Below are positions 43,643 to 58,919 of a stretch of 64,000 nt of DNA, piece by piece. The DNA is from Luzula sylvatica (Eukaryota > Streptophyta > Magnoliopsida > Poales > Juncaceae). Below the pieces are notes generated by a model that did not search any database, was not told the DNA's origin, and saw only the letters and a list, made by a program, of their open reading frames with translations. The stretch covers positions 12,366,992-12,430,991 of the forward strand of contig OX326958.1 of NCBI GenBank assembly GCA_946800325.1, in the 5' to 3' direction. Both the position numbers and the translations under genes were made by a program. Each line of letters opens with the position of its first letter. The first letter of the stretch is position 1.

Positions 43643-46600
43643 ATGAATTATAAAAAATTAAGAATATTATCTTGGAATGTTAGAGGATTAAATGCAGATC
43701 ATAAAAAAATTATTGTTAATAAAACTATTTTAGATGAACATGTGGACATTTGTTGCTTACAAGAGACTAAAATGCAAGTAATAGATAATAATATTAATAC
43801 ATAATGTTGTGGAAATATATTAAATAGTTTTGAATATTTAAAATCAAATGGTGCATAAGGAGGGATTCTAATATCTTGGAATTCAAAACTTTTCAAACTA
43901 ATTTCATGCAATAAATTAAAGTATTCTATTTCAATAATATTACAGTCTAAATGGGACGGAAATAATATATTAATTACTGACATATATGGTCCTAATAAAA
44001 AATATATATAAACTGGATTTTATAAATGAGTTAAATATATTAGGTGCTACTAATAAATTACCATGGAGATTATTAGGAGATTTTAATTTAACATTACACC
44101 TACATGAAAGAAGTGGACATAATAAATTACATGCAGGAACAAAATAATTTAAGGATTTTATTGATAATGCAAATCTAATTGATTTACTATTAAAAGGGAA
44201 ACTATATACTTGGAATAATTCAATAGCTAAAGCAAGGATTGACAGAATATTAATAAATAAAGAATGGTTATCATATTATCCTAATTCACAATTGATACCA
44301 AGAATTAATACATGTTCAGATCACATACCTATACTATATGAAGCAAACACTAATTATCCTATATTTAATGGATTCAGATTTGAAACTAAATGGCTTAAAA
44401 TGACTGAATTTAAATTATTGATTGAAACTCATATTAACCATAATAAAGCAGTAAATATAAATGATTATTTTAATAAATTACAGGACCTTGGAAAAAATTT
44501 AAAAGACTTAAATAAAACAATGCAATAAAAATATAAAATACAATTAAATAATTGCAAAAATATAATTGACTGGTCAGTTAAAATAGCTGATATTAGAGAG
44601 TTGACAATTACTGAAAAATGGATTAAATTACAAGCTAAATTTAGATATGAAACTTTATTAATAATTATTAAAATATATTGGAAACAAAGATCAAAATTTA
44701 ACTGGATTAAAGAAGGAGATGCAAATACTCACTTCTTTCATATACATGCATCAATTAAAATCTAATAATATGATACCAATCTTAAAAGATAAACATGGGA
44801 CTGAATTTAAAGATCATAAGAATAAAGCACATTTATTATTTTCATTTTATAGAGACTTGATGGGTAAGAAATCAAAAAATAATAAGGGATTTGGACATAT
44901 TAATTTAACTAAATTATATGAAAATAATAAAATGGATTTATTACACTTGGAAGATAGTTTTAATATGAGTGAATTAAATGATTCAGTTAAATCATGGAAA
45001 AATAATAAGAGTCCTGGACCAGATGGTTATATTGGAGAATTTTTTAAATATAAATGGGAAATTTTAAAAGAAGAAATTCTAGATTTAATTAACAGTAGTG
45101 CACATAGTTGATTAGATCAATTTAATTCATCTTATATAACACTTATACCTAAGAAAGAAAATGCTATTGAACCCAAAGATTTTAGACCTATAAGTTTAAT
45201 ATCTAGCATGCAAAGAATATTTTCTAAAATACTATCTAACATATTATCACCATATATTAATTTAATGATTTCAAAAAATCAACTTGGTTTTTTAAAGGGG
45301 AGAAATATTGCAGAAAATTATGTATATGCCAGAGAAGTCCTATGTTTAGCAAATAGAAATGAAATACCTTTAATAATACTAAAACTTGACATAAATAAAC
45401 CTTTTGATAGTATATCATAGGAATTCTTATTAAAAAATTTAAATGCAAGGGGTTTTGGAATAAATTTTATAAATTGGATAAAGAATTCAGTTCTTCCAGG
45501 AACTACAAGAGTGATATTGAATGGAATTCCTGGAAAATATATACACCTAAAAAGGGGTTTAAGGCAAGGAGATCCTTTGTCTACATATTTATTTCTATTA
45601 GTAATGGATGTCTTATCTAAATTATTAGAGGACCTAAGTGAAAAAAAGTTTATTATAAGACCAATTAATAATATTTATACTAGTTTATTTTATGCTGATG
45701 ATTTCATATTATTCTTAAAACCAGATTTAATTAATATTAAAAGAATAAAATATATATTAAACTTATTTGGACAAGAATCAGGTTTAAAAATGAATTTCAA
45801 TAAATCAGAGGTGATAGGATTAAATATAAGTAATGACATCATAGACACTATTTCAAGAGAATTAAATTGCACAATTGGGTCTTTACCTATAAAATATTTA
45901 GGTTTACCTCTCCATTTTAAAAAACCATCTAAAGAGGATTATTTAATATTAATTGATAAAATAACTAATAAATTAAATGGGTGGAAAGGTAGTATGCTAA
46001 GTAAGGCTGGTAGGCTAGTATTAATGAATTCGGTTCTAACTTCCATGCCAATTTATCATTTTAATGTATTTAAGTTTACTAAATGGGTAATTAATGAAAT
46101 TGATAAAATTAGGAAAAACTTTTTTTTGGAAAGGAAGTAATAACACTGGCTATAATTTAGCTGATTGGGAAATTGTATGTTAATCTAAAGAAAAAGGTGG
46201 TTTAGGAGTAATTAATTTAAATATTTTTAATAAAGTATTATTAATTAAATGGTTATGGCTATATTACATGGCAGAAGGAAAATTAGATTGGTATAATTTA
46301 ATACATAAAAATAATGATAATGATTTAGATCAAATAAACCATAAAAATTATTCATATTTTTGGAATGATGTTATGAAAAATATAATTTTTTTTAATCAAA
46401 GCTTAAACATAATAATTGGAAATGGATCAAAAACTAGCTTTTGGAAGGCCAGATGGTGTGAAAAACCATTAATATTTAAATATTCAGAATTATATTCGTT
46501 TTCAGAAAACAAAACTGGTACTTTGCAATATTTTATGAAAATAATGAATGAACAGAATCTATATAGGAGTTTATGAATTAATATACCTTTATCAAATGTT

Positions 46601-47763
46601 GCTTTTAATCGGTTTGTTCAATTGGTACAGCTTTGTCATACCCTTGATCTTAGTGCTCAACAAAGAGATATCTTTGAATGGTCTTGGAACAATAGCAAAG
46701 CATATACTTGTAAAAGCACATATAAAGTATTAGCAAATGGTGTATATGTTAAAGCTCATTATCATAAAATCTGGAAATTACAAATTGAATTAAAAATAAA
46801 ATTATTTATTTGGTTAATATTTTTAAATAAAGTCCTTACTATTGATAATTTAAAAAAAAAAGAGGATGGAATCTGGTGAATAGATGTGTTCTATGCTATA
46901 AAGCTGAGGAAAACATAATGTATCTAACATCAGAATGTGAATACACAAAATCAATATGGTCTAAAACACATGGTTTACTGGGATTAGAGCATACAAATCA
47001 ACTAAATCCACTTCAATTATTACTAAATTCAAGAGAAAAAACTGAATATAAAACACTAATATGTTTAATATTATATCATATTTGGTTGGAAAGATGTAGA
47101 AGAACATTTACAAATCAAGAACTTACTGAATGGCAAGTAGTAGATTATATCCTATATGAAAACAAATCAAATATACTCGCTAAACAAACAAAATTAAATT
47201 CATATATATACAATGACATGCAACAGTTTGATAAGCACCAACAGTACAGTTCAGATTCTAGATCAGATTCTAGTATCAGTGATGAATATGATGTAAATGA
47301 TATAAATGAAAGGATCAATGAAGAGAATTACTACACTAACAATTTAAATGATGCAGGAATGGAAGTGCAAAACATAGAAGCAATACAATCTGAAGATTCA
47401 AGCTTAGATGGTACAGAAATAAATCTAAATCAGAGAGATTCAAACGATGAAATCCAAAAATCCAAACCAATACCCGGATCCAAAAATCCAAAAATTCAAA
47501 AATCAGTATCAGAACCACAAAATGAACACATGCAAACATGGTGGTTCGAATCTGATTTAACGAAAGAAGAAAGAGTTTCAATAAATTCGAACAAAGAAGT
47601 AAGAGATGGAGAAGATATACATATCTTGCAATTGATTTCTGAAGGACTTCACGATCTCCTGCCTAGATCAGAGGAAGAGTTATGTTCAGATCGATCTTCA
47701 CATCGACTCTTCTTCTTCAAACAGAGACAAATCCAAACGCGCTCGAGAGATCGAGTATCATGA
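43643..47763 (+). pseudogene. LINE ORF2: endonuclease, reverse transcriptase, zinc-finger end; broken
   Basis: Starts MNYKKLRILSWNVRGLN with the endonuclease motifs in order: QETKM, LLGDFNLTLH, ARIDRILIN, CSDHIPI. RT blocks: NNKSPGPDGYIGEFFK, PKDFRPISLISS, QLGFLKGRNIAENYV, LKLDINKPFDSIS, RGLRQGDPLSTYLFLLVMD and the active-site FYADDFILF at 45691-45702. The end has the zf-RVT pattern CVLCYKAEENIMYLTSECEY, then an acidic Ser/Asp-rich tail to 47763. Several stops interrupt it, for example TAG at 45418-45420 where Trp is expected after FDSIS. It is therefore inactive, although catalytic motifs are still readable. Confidence 0.88.
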
Positions 47764-48209
47764 ACTTGAAGAACTAGGGTTTGTTCTCCGTTAAGGACTA
47801 AGGGATGAAGGGCTTTGAACAAAGAGGGGCGAATACGAGGGTTTGTTCAGGCGGCTAGAGGAGAGAGAAGAAGAGATCGTGGTTTATAAATAATCCTAAA
47901 AGAAAGCTTTTCCGGGATTATCAAAATCCAGGTTTATAATTCCTGGCTATTCAATTCCTAGTTGCTCAAGAACTGAATTCCGAATTTGAGAGTATATTGA
48001 AGCCAGGATTTCAATTACCATATTCTAATTGAATAATTAGCTCTTGGTATTAGAATTTAATAGTTAGTTCAGATGGTTAATTAAGAGGTGTTTAGGATTA
48101 GTATTTTAAATTTAGGGCAAACATCTCAAAATTGTATGAACTTAATTATTATTATTAATCAAATCAATACAAGTAGGGCATAAGAACCTACTCTATTTTT
48201 CTCAAAAAA

Positions 48210-48224
48210 ATTAAGTTTTTGTGA
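48210..48224. repeat. LINE target-site duplication, right
   Basis: ATTAAGTTTTTGTGA, matching 41096-41110. It follows a short A run. Confidence 0.9.
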
Positions 48225-48244
48225 GAGAAAGCATTATCAGGTAT

Positions 48245-51130
<2,886 letters not shown>

Positions 51131-51509
51131 TCATTTAATAGTTAGTTGCTTCCGACTCTTATGGTCGTGATAAAGATATATGAATAGCGCCTCCAAAGAA
51201 TCGATTTCGATTTCTCCTGGCGCTTCAAAAAGCTGAGCCCCCCTCTCATGACCCAACCATATAATAATTAGAACTTAATTGTCCTCATCAAGGTCCGAAG
51301 TCGAGTACGGACACTTGCAGTGCAAAAAAGAAAAGAGGATAAAATGAAACAACGTAGAAACAAACAATTACTACATTTAAGCATAATACCCTCAGTTTGG
51401 TTTCTATATCCAATTTCAGCAAAATTGATTTTCGAAGTGCGCGACAGTTACATCAGCAACTCAAGATAACAGAGCATAAATTATTCCGTGTTCTAATCAA
51501 GCAAATGAC
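51131..51509. other. Upstream region of the peptide candidate, nothing recognised
   Basis: Moderately complex sequence with no frame or repeat that I can identify. Confidence 0.4.
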
Positions 51510-52159
51510 ATGAAGAACCAACAAGCAATAAGCTCGATCGTATTCGCGATTCTTCTCGTTTGTTGTTCTGGTAATCAATCTCTTCTATTATCTCTAAATC
51601 TGAATATTAATTCTTATTTTGTGTAGACTTTAGAATATGAGTACTTTATTTTTTTTACATTTACATTGTTATGTTTCGGCCATAATTCATAATTTGCTTA
51701 ACTATAGAAAATATCTATTCAATTCCTAATATTATAACACATCAAGAGTACTTCTATTTTTCCAATTTCAAAGAGTCATAGATAAGGTTCTGATATTTTG
51801 CACTAAAATTTTATATTACCTACTTAGTTGGGACATACTCTACTTGATATTATATAATTCTGTGGGACTATTAGTAAATAGTCACTAACAAAGAAAAAAG
51901 AGAGAAGGAATCAAATTTAAGAAACAAAAGTTTAAATCCATAGAAAATGAACTATATTATAATTATAATTATAATATGTAATTTATTTATTTGAATATAC
52001 TTTTCTATATATTACTTAACGCTTTTATTCAGCAATAAAATATGCAAGTGTTGTATGTTTGCCTCGGTAAATCATGATATTTATAAAGTTTACAGCAAAT
52101 ATTGTTTGAAGTATTCAAGAGCCGGCTTTCTTGAACAATTCAAACAGTTCTTGTTGTAA
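51510..52159 (+). CDS. Possible small secreted, Cys-containing peptide gene (two exons, perhaps decayed)
   Basis: The ATG at 51510 opens MKNQQAISSIVFAILLVCCS, a good signal peptide, running into a GT donor at 51571 in phase 1, as in many plant cysteine-rich peptide genes. The next strong acceptor is at 52031-52032 (TTTTATTCAG). The frame that would join gives a short tail ending at a TAA. A different frame from 52034 to 52159 reads KICKCCMFASVNHDIYKVYS and then KYCLKYSRAGFLEQFKQFLL with four Cys, so a 1- or 2-base indel may have broken the gene, or the splice is different. A weak second copy of AGAGCCGGCTTTCTTGAA lies at about 52400. Family not recognised. Confidence 0.3.
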
Positions 52160-52203
52160 AATTTGTCTATTTTAAATACATCATCGGCAAAATCGGAAGA
52201 ACA

Positions 52204-52245
<42 letters not shown>

Positions 52246-52705
52246 TTGATGATGATAATGTATTATTCCTAATATTTCTTTAATATTCATTTACCTTGAG
52301 AACAATAAACACAATGGAATTACATGAATTGGGATTGCCTCAGTACATATGGATCATTTTGTATTACAAAATAAAAATATCTTAATTATTCAAGATCCGG
52401 TCTTCTTGAAAAATGAACATATTTCATGCATTACCATACAATTATTTTTTTGTACATTACCGGCAACAGGTTATTTCTGATTGTAGAAGAGGGGCAATGT
52501 TTTTGTGTAGTCATGAGTAAAAAAAATAAGCGTGTGTATATTTTTCTATTTTTTATACATCAAAAGCTATATGATAACATGAGTTTTGTTTATATGAAGA
52601 TTTAGAATAAAATAATTTAATGTACGTTCATTAAATTGACACATAATAAATATAATGGAATTGCATGAGTTTCATGTTTCCAATAGAATGCGAACGAACT
52701 TTGAA
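52160..52705. other. AT-rich spacer with (ATG)n microsatellite
   Basis: About 15 ATG/GAT-phase units at 52205-52258 (a poly-His run if read on the minus strand, not taken as coding). Otherwise no gene. Confidence 0.6.
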
Positions 52706-52983
52706 CAATGCATTTGACTTGTATCAAAAGCAATTATCAGTGAAGTGAGGTGAATTATATTTAACTTATGTAATAATTGTGTGTATATTCGTTGATTTTG
52801 CGCGTAATAAAAATCGTGGAACTGCAGGAACTCAACGATACCATCGATGTGAATAATATTTTGTGCATTGATTTCCTTTGTATAGAGTCGAGGGAATGAT
52901 TTATTTTTCATTGGAAAGGAGGAAACAGTGTTTTGTGTAACCAAGAGCAAATAAATAAGCATAAATTGGCATATTATTTTCAT
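52672..52983 (-). CDS. Possible small secreted peptide, copy 2 member 1
   Basis: Duplicate of 10904-11113, with the same MKIICQFMLIYLLLVTQNTV start and FPRLYTKE in the mature part; the frame runs on to about 103 residues after GIV because of an indel. The difference in tail length suggests relaxed constraint. Not a recognised family. Confidence 0.25.
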   Translation of the reverse strand: MKIICQFMLIYLLLVTQNTVSSFPMKNKSFPRLYTKEINAQNIIHIDGIVEFLQFHDFYYAQNQRIYTQLLHKLNIIHLTSLIIAFDTSQMHCSKFVRILLET

Positions 52984-53113
52984 TTTTGTATACATGAACT
53001 AATATTGTAATATTGGCATATTTTTATGTTTTGTACATGAAAATCGATGTTGTGACAGAATTTTTCATTTACAATAAAGTAAAGTCATATATATTCCAGT
53101 GACTTTGCAAACA

Positions 53114-53115
<2 letters not shown>

Positions 53116-53190
<75 letters not shown>
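53116..53190. repeat. (TA)n microsatellite expanded in copy 2
   Basis: About 37 TA units; the same spot in copy 1 (11245-11252) has about four. Confidence 0.95.
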
Positions 53191-53194
<4 letters not shown>

Positions 53195-53625
53195 GTGACT
53201 TTTCAAACAAATGGTTTACTTCGGAGGCAACACATCCAATGTAATCGTGTAAATCATGTTTAGGATGTGAATAAACATTTATATATTCATTTATGTACAT
53301 GATAAATAGAATACAAATAAATAAGCATAAGCTCGCATTTATTTTCTTATTTTTCATACACATCAAGCAATATTGTAATATTTGCATTTTTTTTATGATT
53401 TGTATATGTAAAGCGATATTCTAAAGAGAACTTTTGATCTTAAAAAAACTCGCGTATACGGTTCACTTTGCAAGTAACACATCCAAAGTAATAACGCAAA
53501 TCATGCATAGAATATGCATAAAGGTGTATATGTTATTTTGTTTTGTACATGACTAAATTACAAGAATTTAGTTGATGCATACAATACCATTAAATGAATT
53601 TAGATGCTAAATAAAATAGAACTAG

Positions 53626-53660
53626 CCTTGAGCCCGCGCAATTGCGCGGGTTTGTTTTTG
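53626..53660 (-). mobile_element. Helitron-like 3' terminus, copy 2
   Basis: On the minus strand a perfect 18-bp palindrome CCCGCGCAATTGCGCGGG is followed by CTCAAGG, CTAG and T. This is the best-preserved Helitron-type end in the window. The RPA-like fragments lie inside, to the right. Confidence 0.6.
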
Positions 53661-54344
53661 TTGTCTGTTTTTGATGTTTGTTTTGTGTTTTTGTATGTAT
53701 GGGAGGAATGTTGTATATGATATGTATCGTAATAGATGTTTGAGACGTTCATTTGTCCAAAACGACGATAGTTCTTTACATATTATACATATGGTGACAT
53801 ATCATACATCGCATATTACTGTTGATAGTTCACATAGCAAAATAGCATTCTATCAGAATGCATACTGTTTTTTTTTTTGAGAGAAGAATTTCATACTGTT
53901 CATATTAATATATATATTAGTACGTACAAAATACTATTGGAAACTATCTTTTTTCTTCAAGTTTGAGGCAAAAGTCCATTTTCTGCTCATTCTTTTCAAT
54001 TTTCTTCTGGTTCAGATCTGAAATTTGTAGATTTATTTGTTATTGTTTGTGTGCATGTATTTATTTGTTATCGTTTGTATTTTCTTTTATGTTTTGTGTG
54101 TGTACCTGATCACTAATTTCTTTGATGCTTGTCTTTTAGCTGGTGATTCTATCGCTGCTTCGTTCTGTTCATCTTTCTTGCCTTTTCCTTTCGCTGCATA
54201 GCTGGCCAAAAAATTCGATATCGTTAGTGTGTGTGAAAATCCTTTCTTTGTTTTTACCTTTGGCCTGCTTTTTTGGCTGGTGTTTTGGGATTCGGAAGTG
54301 TTTGCATTGTCGGTGATTGTGGAGTTTTTGAGGATGGTGTTGTC

Positions 54345-54800
54345 TCATGTTTCTGTTGGTTTTTCCGCTCGAGTAACGGTGACTGATGGTATTCGGACTG
54401 TGTCCACTGTGCTAGTGTGCATCACGTTGAATACGAAAGTTTGGTCTTCAAGGTTTTGAATCCTTAGCGGTAGTTGCCCATGTTGCTCTGGATCATGCCC
54501 TAGCTGCAATGCTAATGCTTGTATTCCGATAACATGTTTCGCTACTTGTCCTAGCATAACAAAATCGGCTTGATCTTCATTGTTATCGGACACCGTTACT
54601 GTTAGTTTGTACCTGTTATTTATTTTCGTATTTAGTTTTGTTTGTTGCTTAGATTAGTTTTTTAGTTTGTTGTAATATTTTTATTTCTTACCATGGCGCT
54701 GTTTGGTGATTGGCTGTGGGCAATATTCGCATTGAAGTTTTCCTCCTTTCGTTTCGAGCTTGGCGTAGTCGAAGTGCGAAACTTCAATATCGAACGCAAA
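54345..54800 (-). pseudogene. RPA70-like C-terminal OB-fold fragment, copy 2 (minus)
   Basis: Duplicate of the copy 1 fragment: YKLTVTVSDNNEDQADFVML and LPLRIQNLEDQTFVFNVMHT; the tail after RAEKPTET is shortened relative to copy 1. Same frame mismatch to the zinc-ribbon half, so the defect predates the duplication. Confidence 0.55.
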
Positions 54801-55980
54801 TGAGGCAAATATAGCACAGTTCGCCATCGATATCACTTAAAGATAAGCCCTCATACCATCTTACTGCCACAACCGGAAATTACAAATATATCCACAGTAT
54901 ATTTTTATTTCGTATCAATAGAAAAAATCACAAATGATGTAGTTGACGGCAAGAAAATAATAGGTAACAAAATTCTAAAAATACTATATAACTAACAACA
55001 CAAACAAACAAAAAATCCATTTGCAGATGTTATTGGACAAATCAACAAGATCAAACCAGTGAAAGACATAACGCGAGAACACAACTCAACACAAGTCCAA
55101 GACATTTACATGGTAAACGAGAGGTACAGAAAAAAAAACATACAAAAAAACCACAATTAGCAAATAAATAATGAACATATTCTGTCAATACAGCGGCTAC
55201 GAAATAAGAATATCGATTTGGGCTGATAATCAGGAATTCTTTGATGCGAATGCCATCATAAAACAATCAAACACAGACCCAGTCATTGCAGCCTTCAGCT
55301 CAGTACAGATAAAGAAATACAAAGATAAAGAAGCCAAAAATCAACATACATATTATAATTATAATTATAATTATAATTATAATTATTATTCAAACATTTG
55401 CTGAATTCATACACCGGAGAATATCATCTCAGCTCATATTCTGGAATGCGTATCTATTTGAAGTTTGAACAACATGATTCCCAATTACGACGCAATCAAA
55501 ACAAGGTAACAAAAATAATATGAAACCAAAAATGTAAGTTAAACAAAAATAAAAGAAATTGAACTAATAACAATGAAATACAGGTACTCTAACAATAGCC
55601 ATGGACACACAACCACCGCGCCTAATAATACCACGCAACCAAGAAATAGTACAGACCGTGTCAGTGAAACAGCCTCTAGCAACTTACGAAAAAGAATCGG
55701 TAATAAGAAAACAATAAAATAAACATACACGCACTAAGAAAAACCAAAAAAGTACCAAAAATATTCTTCATACTTCCACTTTGTGTATGCAGAATAAGGA
55801 GTACCAATGCAAAGCAACAATCATTCATATCGACATAGGCTCGGGATGGTACTACGACACATGCGGCTATCACAGCCACACCGCGTCACCATTTCGTTCT
55901 GAAATATTACACAGCCACACCGCGTCACCATGTGATATGATGAAGGGCAGCAAACATAATCATAAAAAGAACTCGTAGTA
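54770..55980 (+). pseudogene. RPA70-like OB folds and zinc-ribbon half, copy 2 (plus)
   Basis: Without the copia insert more exons are readable than in copy 1: DVIGQINKIKPVKDITREHN (about 55027), YEIRISIWADNQEFFDANAI with PVIAAFSSVQIKKYKD (about 55195-55330), EYHLSSYSGMRIYLKFEQHD (about 55415), then YQCKATIIHIDIGSGWYYDT with a following Cys (about 55800-55865). This is the RPA order DBD-A, DBD-B and the first half of the zinc ribbon. The second half and last OB fold are on the minus strand at 54345-54800, left of the 5' end: the gene has been cut within the zinc ribbon and its 3' part inverted. The copy 2 stretch 55288-56349 is missing from copy 1. A (TTATAA)n tract lies at 55343-55387. Confidence 0.55.
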
Positions 55981-56537
55981 ACAAAAAAGAAATCGTTTAA
56001 GGCGCAGGCAAAAATTTGATAAGTTATTTTCTTTCTAACAAGAAAGGAGAAAATATAGTATAACATGGAAAAAACTCATCGAGGAAGTGCCTAATTCCAT
56101 GTTAAGGATGAAATTGCATTATTCCATTGTATAAACTAATTTTTCGGCCAAAAATATATTTTGGATGAATAAAATGACCACACTCATCACACCACCATGT
56201 GTGAAGGAGCAAAAAAGTTTCAGATTTACATCCAGAGATAATCAAACGAGTGGATTACATTCAGATTTCAGCAGCTCTAGCTAATTGAGGAATCGGCATC
56301 TGGTGCAGGGGGCATGGCGATGACAGTAGGCTCAGCTATCCAACCAGGCATCCTCAGCCCGGCAAACCCTCTAGTCGTCTTCTTCTGGCTCAGCGATCAA
56401 ACCAGGGGGAAATTGGTAATCTTTGCCATTTGCTAACTGGGCGTAAGGCCAGGCCTGTATAGTACAAACTGAGTTGAAATTGTACCGTTGAATTAGATTT
56501 TGGAATATATTCTGATTTATATCACAAGTATAGTATT

Positions 56538-56670
56538 TTTTTTGATAATAAATGGAGAAAGGTCATATGTCATTCATTCATTGATGTCAATGAGAATCGA
56601 ACTCACGACCTCTTATAACATATGGTTTTTGTGCGTCACACTCAACCAACTAGGTTATGGGTCCATTGAC
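56538..56670 (-). mobile_element. tRNA-derived SINE, copy 2
   Basis: Duplicate of 18889-19021, with target duplications at 56519-56537 and 56671-56689 differing at one base. Confidence 0.8.
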
Positions 56671-57506
56671 ATATCACAAGTGTAGTATTTGTCTTGCATT
56701 TTTTATAGTCAGATTTAGAGTAAATTGAATTGTAAACTTGTAATGTCAGCAGGCATTTTGATTTTACCAACCGAGCACACAGAGTAACCAACGTGTGAAA
56801 ATTAAATTGTTCGGGAGATGCAAGAAAATGAATACTGACACAGTGTACTTGCAGGACGGTTTTAGATTTTCAAATATCCGCTTATTTATTTGAAGAAAAA
56901 TTGACGTATTTAGTCACATGTGATTGTGTGGATTGTTTGTTTGGTTCTAGATTTTTTTTCAATTGATCCAAGATTTAAATCCCGCATAAACCAATTTTTG
57001 TATATATTTTTGTTGTATTTTACAGAGAATTTTTTTAAATTATAGTTTATTGGAAATTGAACACCTAATATTTTACAAAAAAGATAATCATTTTATTAAT
57101 CAATCACAAGATTTTTTATGATATAGAATGATTTTATTATGATTACACGTAACTGAATAATATTTTTTGAAAAGTTTGGACTCTTTAAATTGTTGATCCC
57201 AAATCCGGATCTCTTGAATTTATATCTTAGACCGGCCCTGATTACTTGTCCGAAAAAAGCGTTACGGCAAAATAAATGACTCGGGGATTGTCTTGTTGTA
57301 CATAGTCGGTCCCAAAAAAATTAAAAATTAGCAATTATTGACAAGTGAGTTGGTTTATCAGTTCGTTGAGAGAATGTTATGATGGGATTAAACCCAACAT
57401 GTATTATACAAATGAGATAAACTATTATATTTGGTGAGCTTCTTATTATTTAATGTTTATAGAAGGAAAATATAGATAGTGGTCGGTTCTTTAAAGATTA
57501 AATAAG

Positions 57507-57783
57507 GGGTTATCTATGGTGTTCCAAACTCACTCAAATAGTATTGATGACATAATAAAAATATTTAATTGGATTTATTAGTATCATTAATTGAATGAAT
57601 TAATAGGTTAATTGATCGTGTCAATTAACATGTATTAATATTAACATATTAAATTGAATTGACGTGTCGATTAAACCTGGCAATCAATCTTTATTTGGGT
57701 GTTAACCAACCAAACTAATTCCAATTTGTCCACCTCATCTAGAGTGTTAGGACGAGATTGGGAGGAGGCATACATATTTTTCC
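57507..57783. mobile_element. Foldback-type MITE, copy 2
   Basis: Duplicate of 19863-20136. Confidence 0.55.
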
Positions 57784-57918
57784 CTTAAATAAATGGTCAC
57801 TAGACAATAATTTCAATTTTTGCACGAATTATTTTAGAGTAGTGATTCGAACAGAAACATTTTTAATTCCCGCAATAATAAAACTTGATCCTGCCGCAAT
57901 CACCATTTCACCATTTCT

Positions 57919-57992
57919 GATTCGGACATGAATTTTTTTGATGGTTGCAGGAATTAATTTCTGCAACCATCAAAATCGTTCATGTCCGAATC
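57919..57992. repeat. 75-bp hairpin, copy 2
   Basis: Duplicate of 20271-20345; both arms are kept, and the right arm is slightly closer to perfect here (GTTCATGTCCGAATC). Confidence 0.8.
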
Positions 57993-58782
57993 ACTATCCT
58001 TATTTTATTGCAAGTTGACAATAATGCCATTTCTTGCACGAATTATTTTATGAGGCAATTTATGGTGCCCACATATTTGCTATTCACTATCCCATCTCTT
58101 GATCGTAGTTCTTTACTTCGCGAATAATACGTGTATAAGTTATGATTAATTACGTATTATGAATAATATATGTATTGACGTTTCCTTATTCAACCTGATT
58201 AATAATTTGTGCATTTTATAAATTTTGTTAAAACACGAACAATACACGTATTACGGTATAATACGTTCTTTTAGAAGACAATCAAAATATCAATAATAAT
58301 ATATAAATTTATGATTTTGGACTAAAATAAGTATTATTTAGTAAACTAATTATATTTTTGAATTATTTATGGATAAAAAAAGTGTATATTTATATACTTT
58401 TATATACGGAATTATTTTATCAGTATTAAGTAAAATAAACATAACTATAGATGAATAGCCGAATTGACGAATTATTAGCGTATTACGTTTTATTTGACCG
58501 AATATTTGACCGACTTGAAAAACGGTTGAATCGAATAATACACGAGCGTACTGCGTACCGTATTATTCTCGTATCACGAATGACTAACTATGCTCTTGAT
58601 TATTTTTAAATGACAATATCATTAACGGTCAACGTATACTTAGTGAAATATTAATATGTAATTAAGGTTCGTTCCAATTAACAATTAAAAATTAGCATTA
58701 ACAATTAATATAATGCAATTTTTTTAATTATAATGCATTAATGGTTAATGAAGATGTTAAATAAAATTCTTAATTGTTAATT

Positions 58783-58919
58783 GGCCCATAGCCGAGTTGG
58801 TTGAGTGTGAGACACAAAAAATATATGTTGTGAGAGGTTGTGAGTTTAAGTCTGATTGACATCAACAGATGAAAGATCATCGAACGTTCTTCATTTATTA
58901 TAATAAAAATAAAAATAAA
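58783..58919 (+). mobile_element. tRNA-derived SINE with 11-bp TSD
   Basis: Box A-like GCCGAGTTGGTTGAGTG and box B-like GTGAGTTTAAGTC precede an A-rich end (ATAAAAATAAAAATAAAA). Exact duplication AATTGTTAATT at 58772-58782 and 58920-58930. In copy 1 (near 21055) the head and upstream sequence are deleted. Confidence 0.8.

Larger units (their letters stand above)
41111..48209 (+). mobile_element. LINE (L1-type) retrotransposon, full length but mutated
   Basis: About 7.1 kb bounded by an exact 15-bp duplication. The left end holds a GC-richer leader (GGCGATTCTTGAGGCGATTC repeats at about 41160-41230), then ORF1 with zinc knuckles, then ORF2 with endonuclease, reverse transcriptase and zinc-finger end; it stops in a short A run (48204-48210). 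The host sequence, once joined, matches the related repeat at about 50465, supporting the boundaries. Confidence 0.9.

Noticed and set aside
52090..52290. Minus-strand frame with a poly-His run
   Set aside because: The His run is only the (ATG)n microsatellite; the remainder overlaps the plus-strand peptide candidate.
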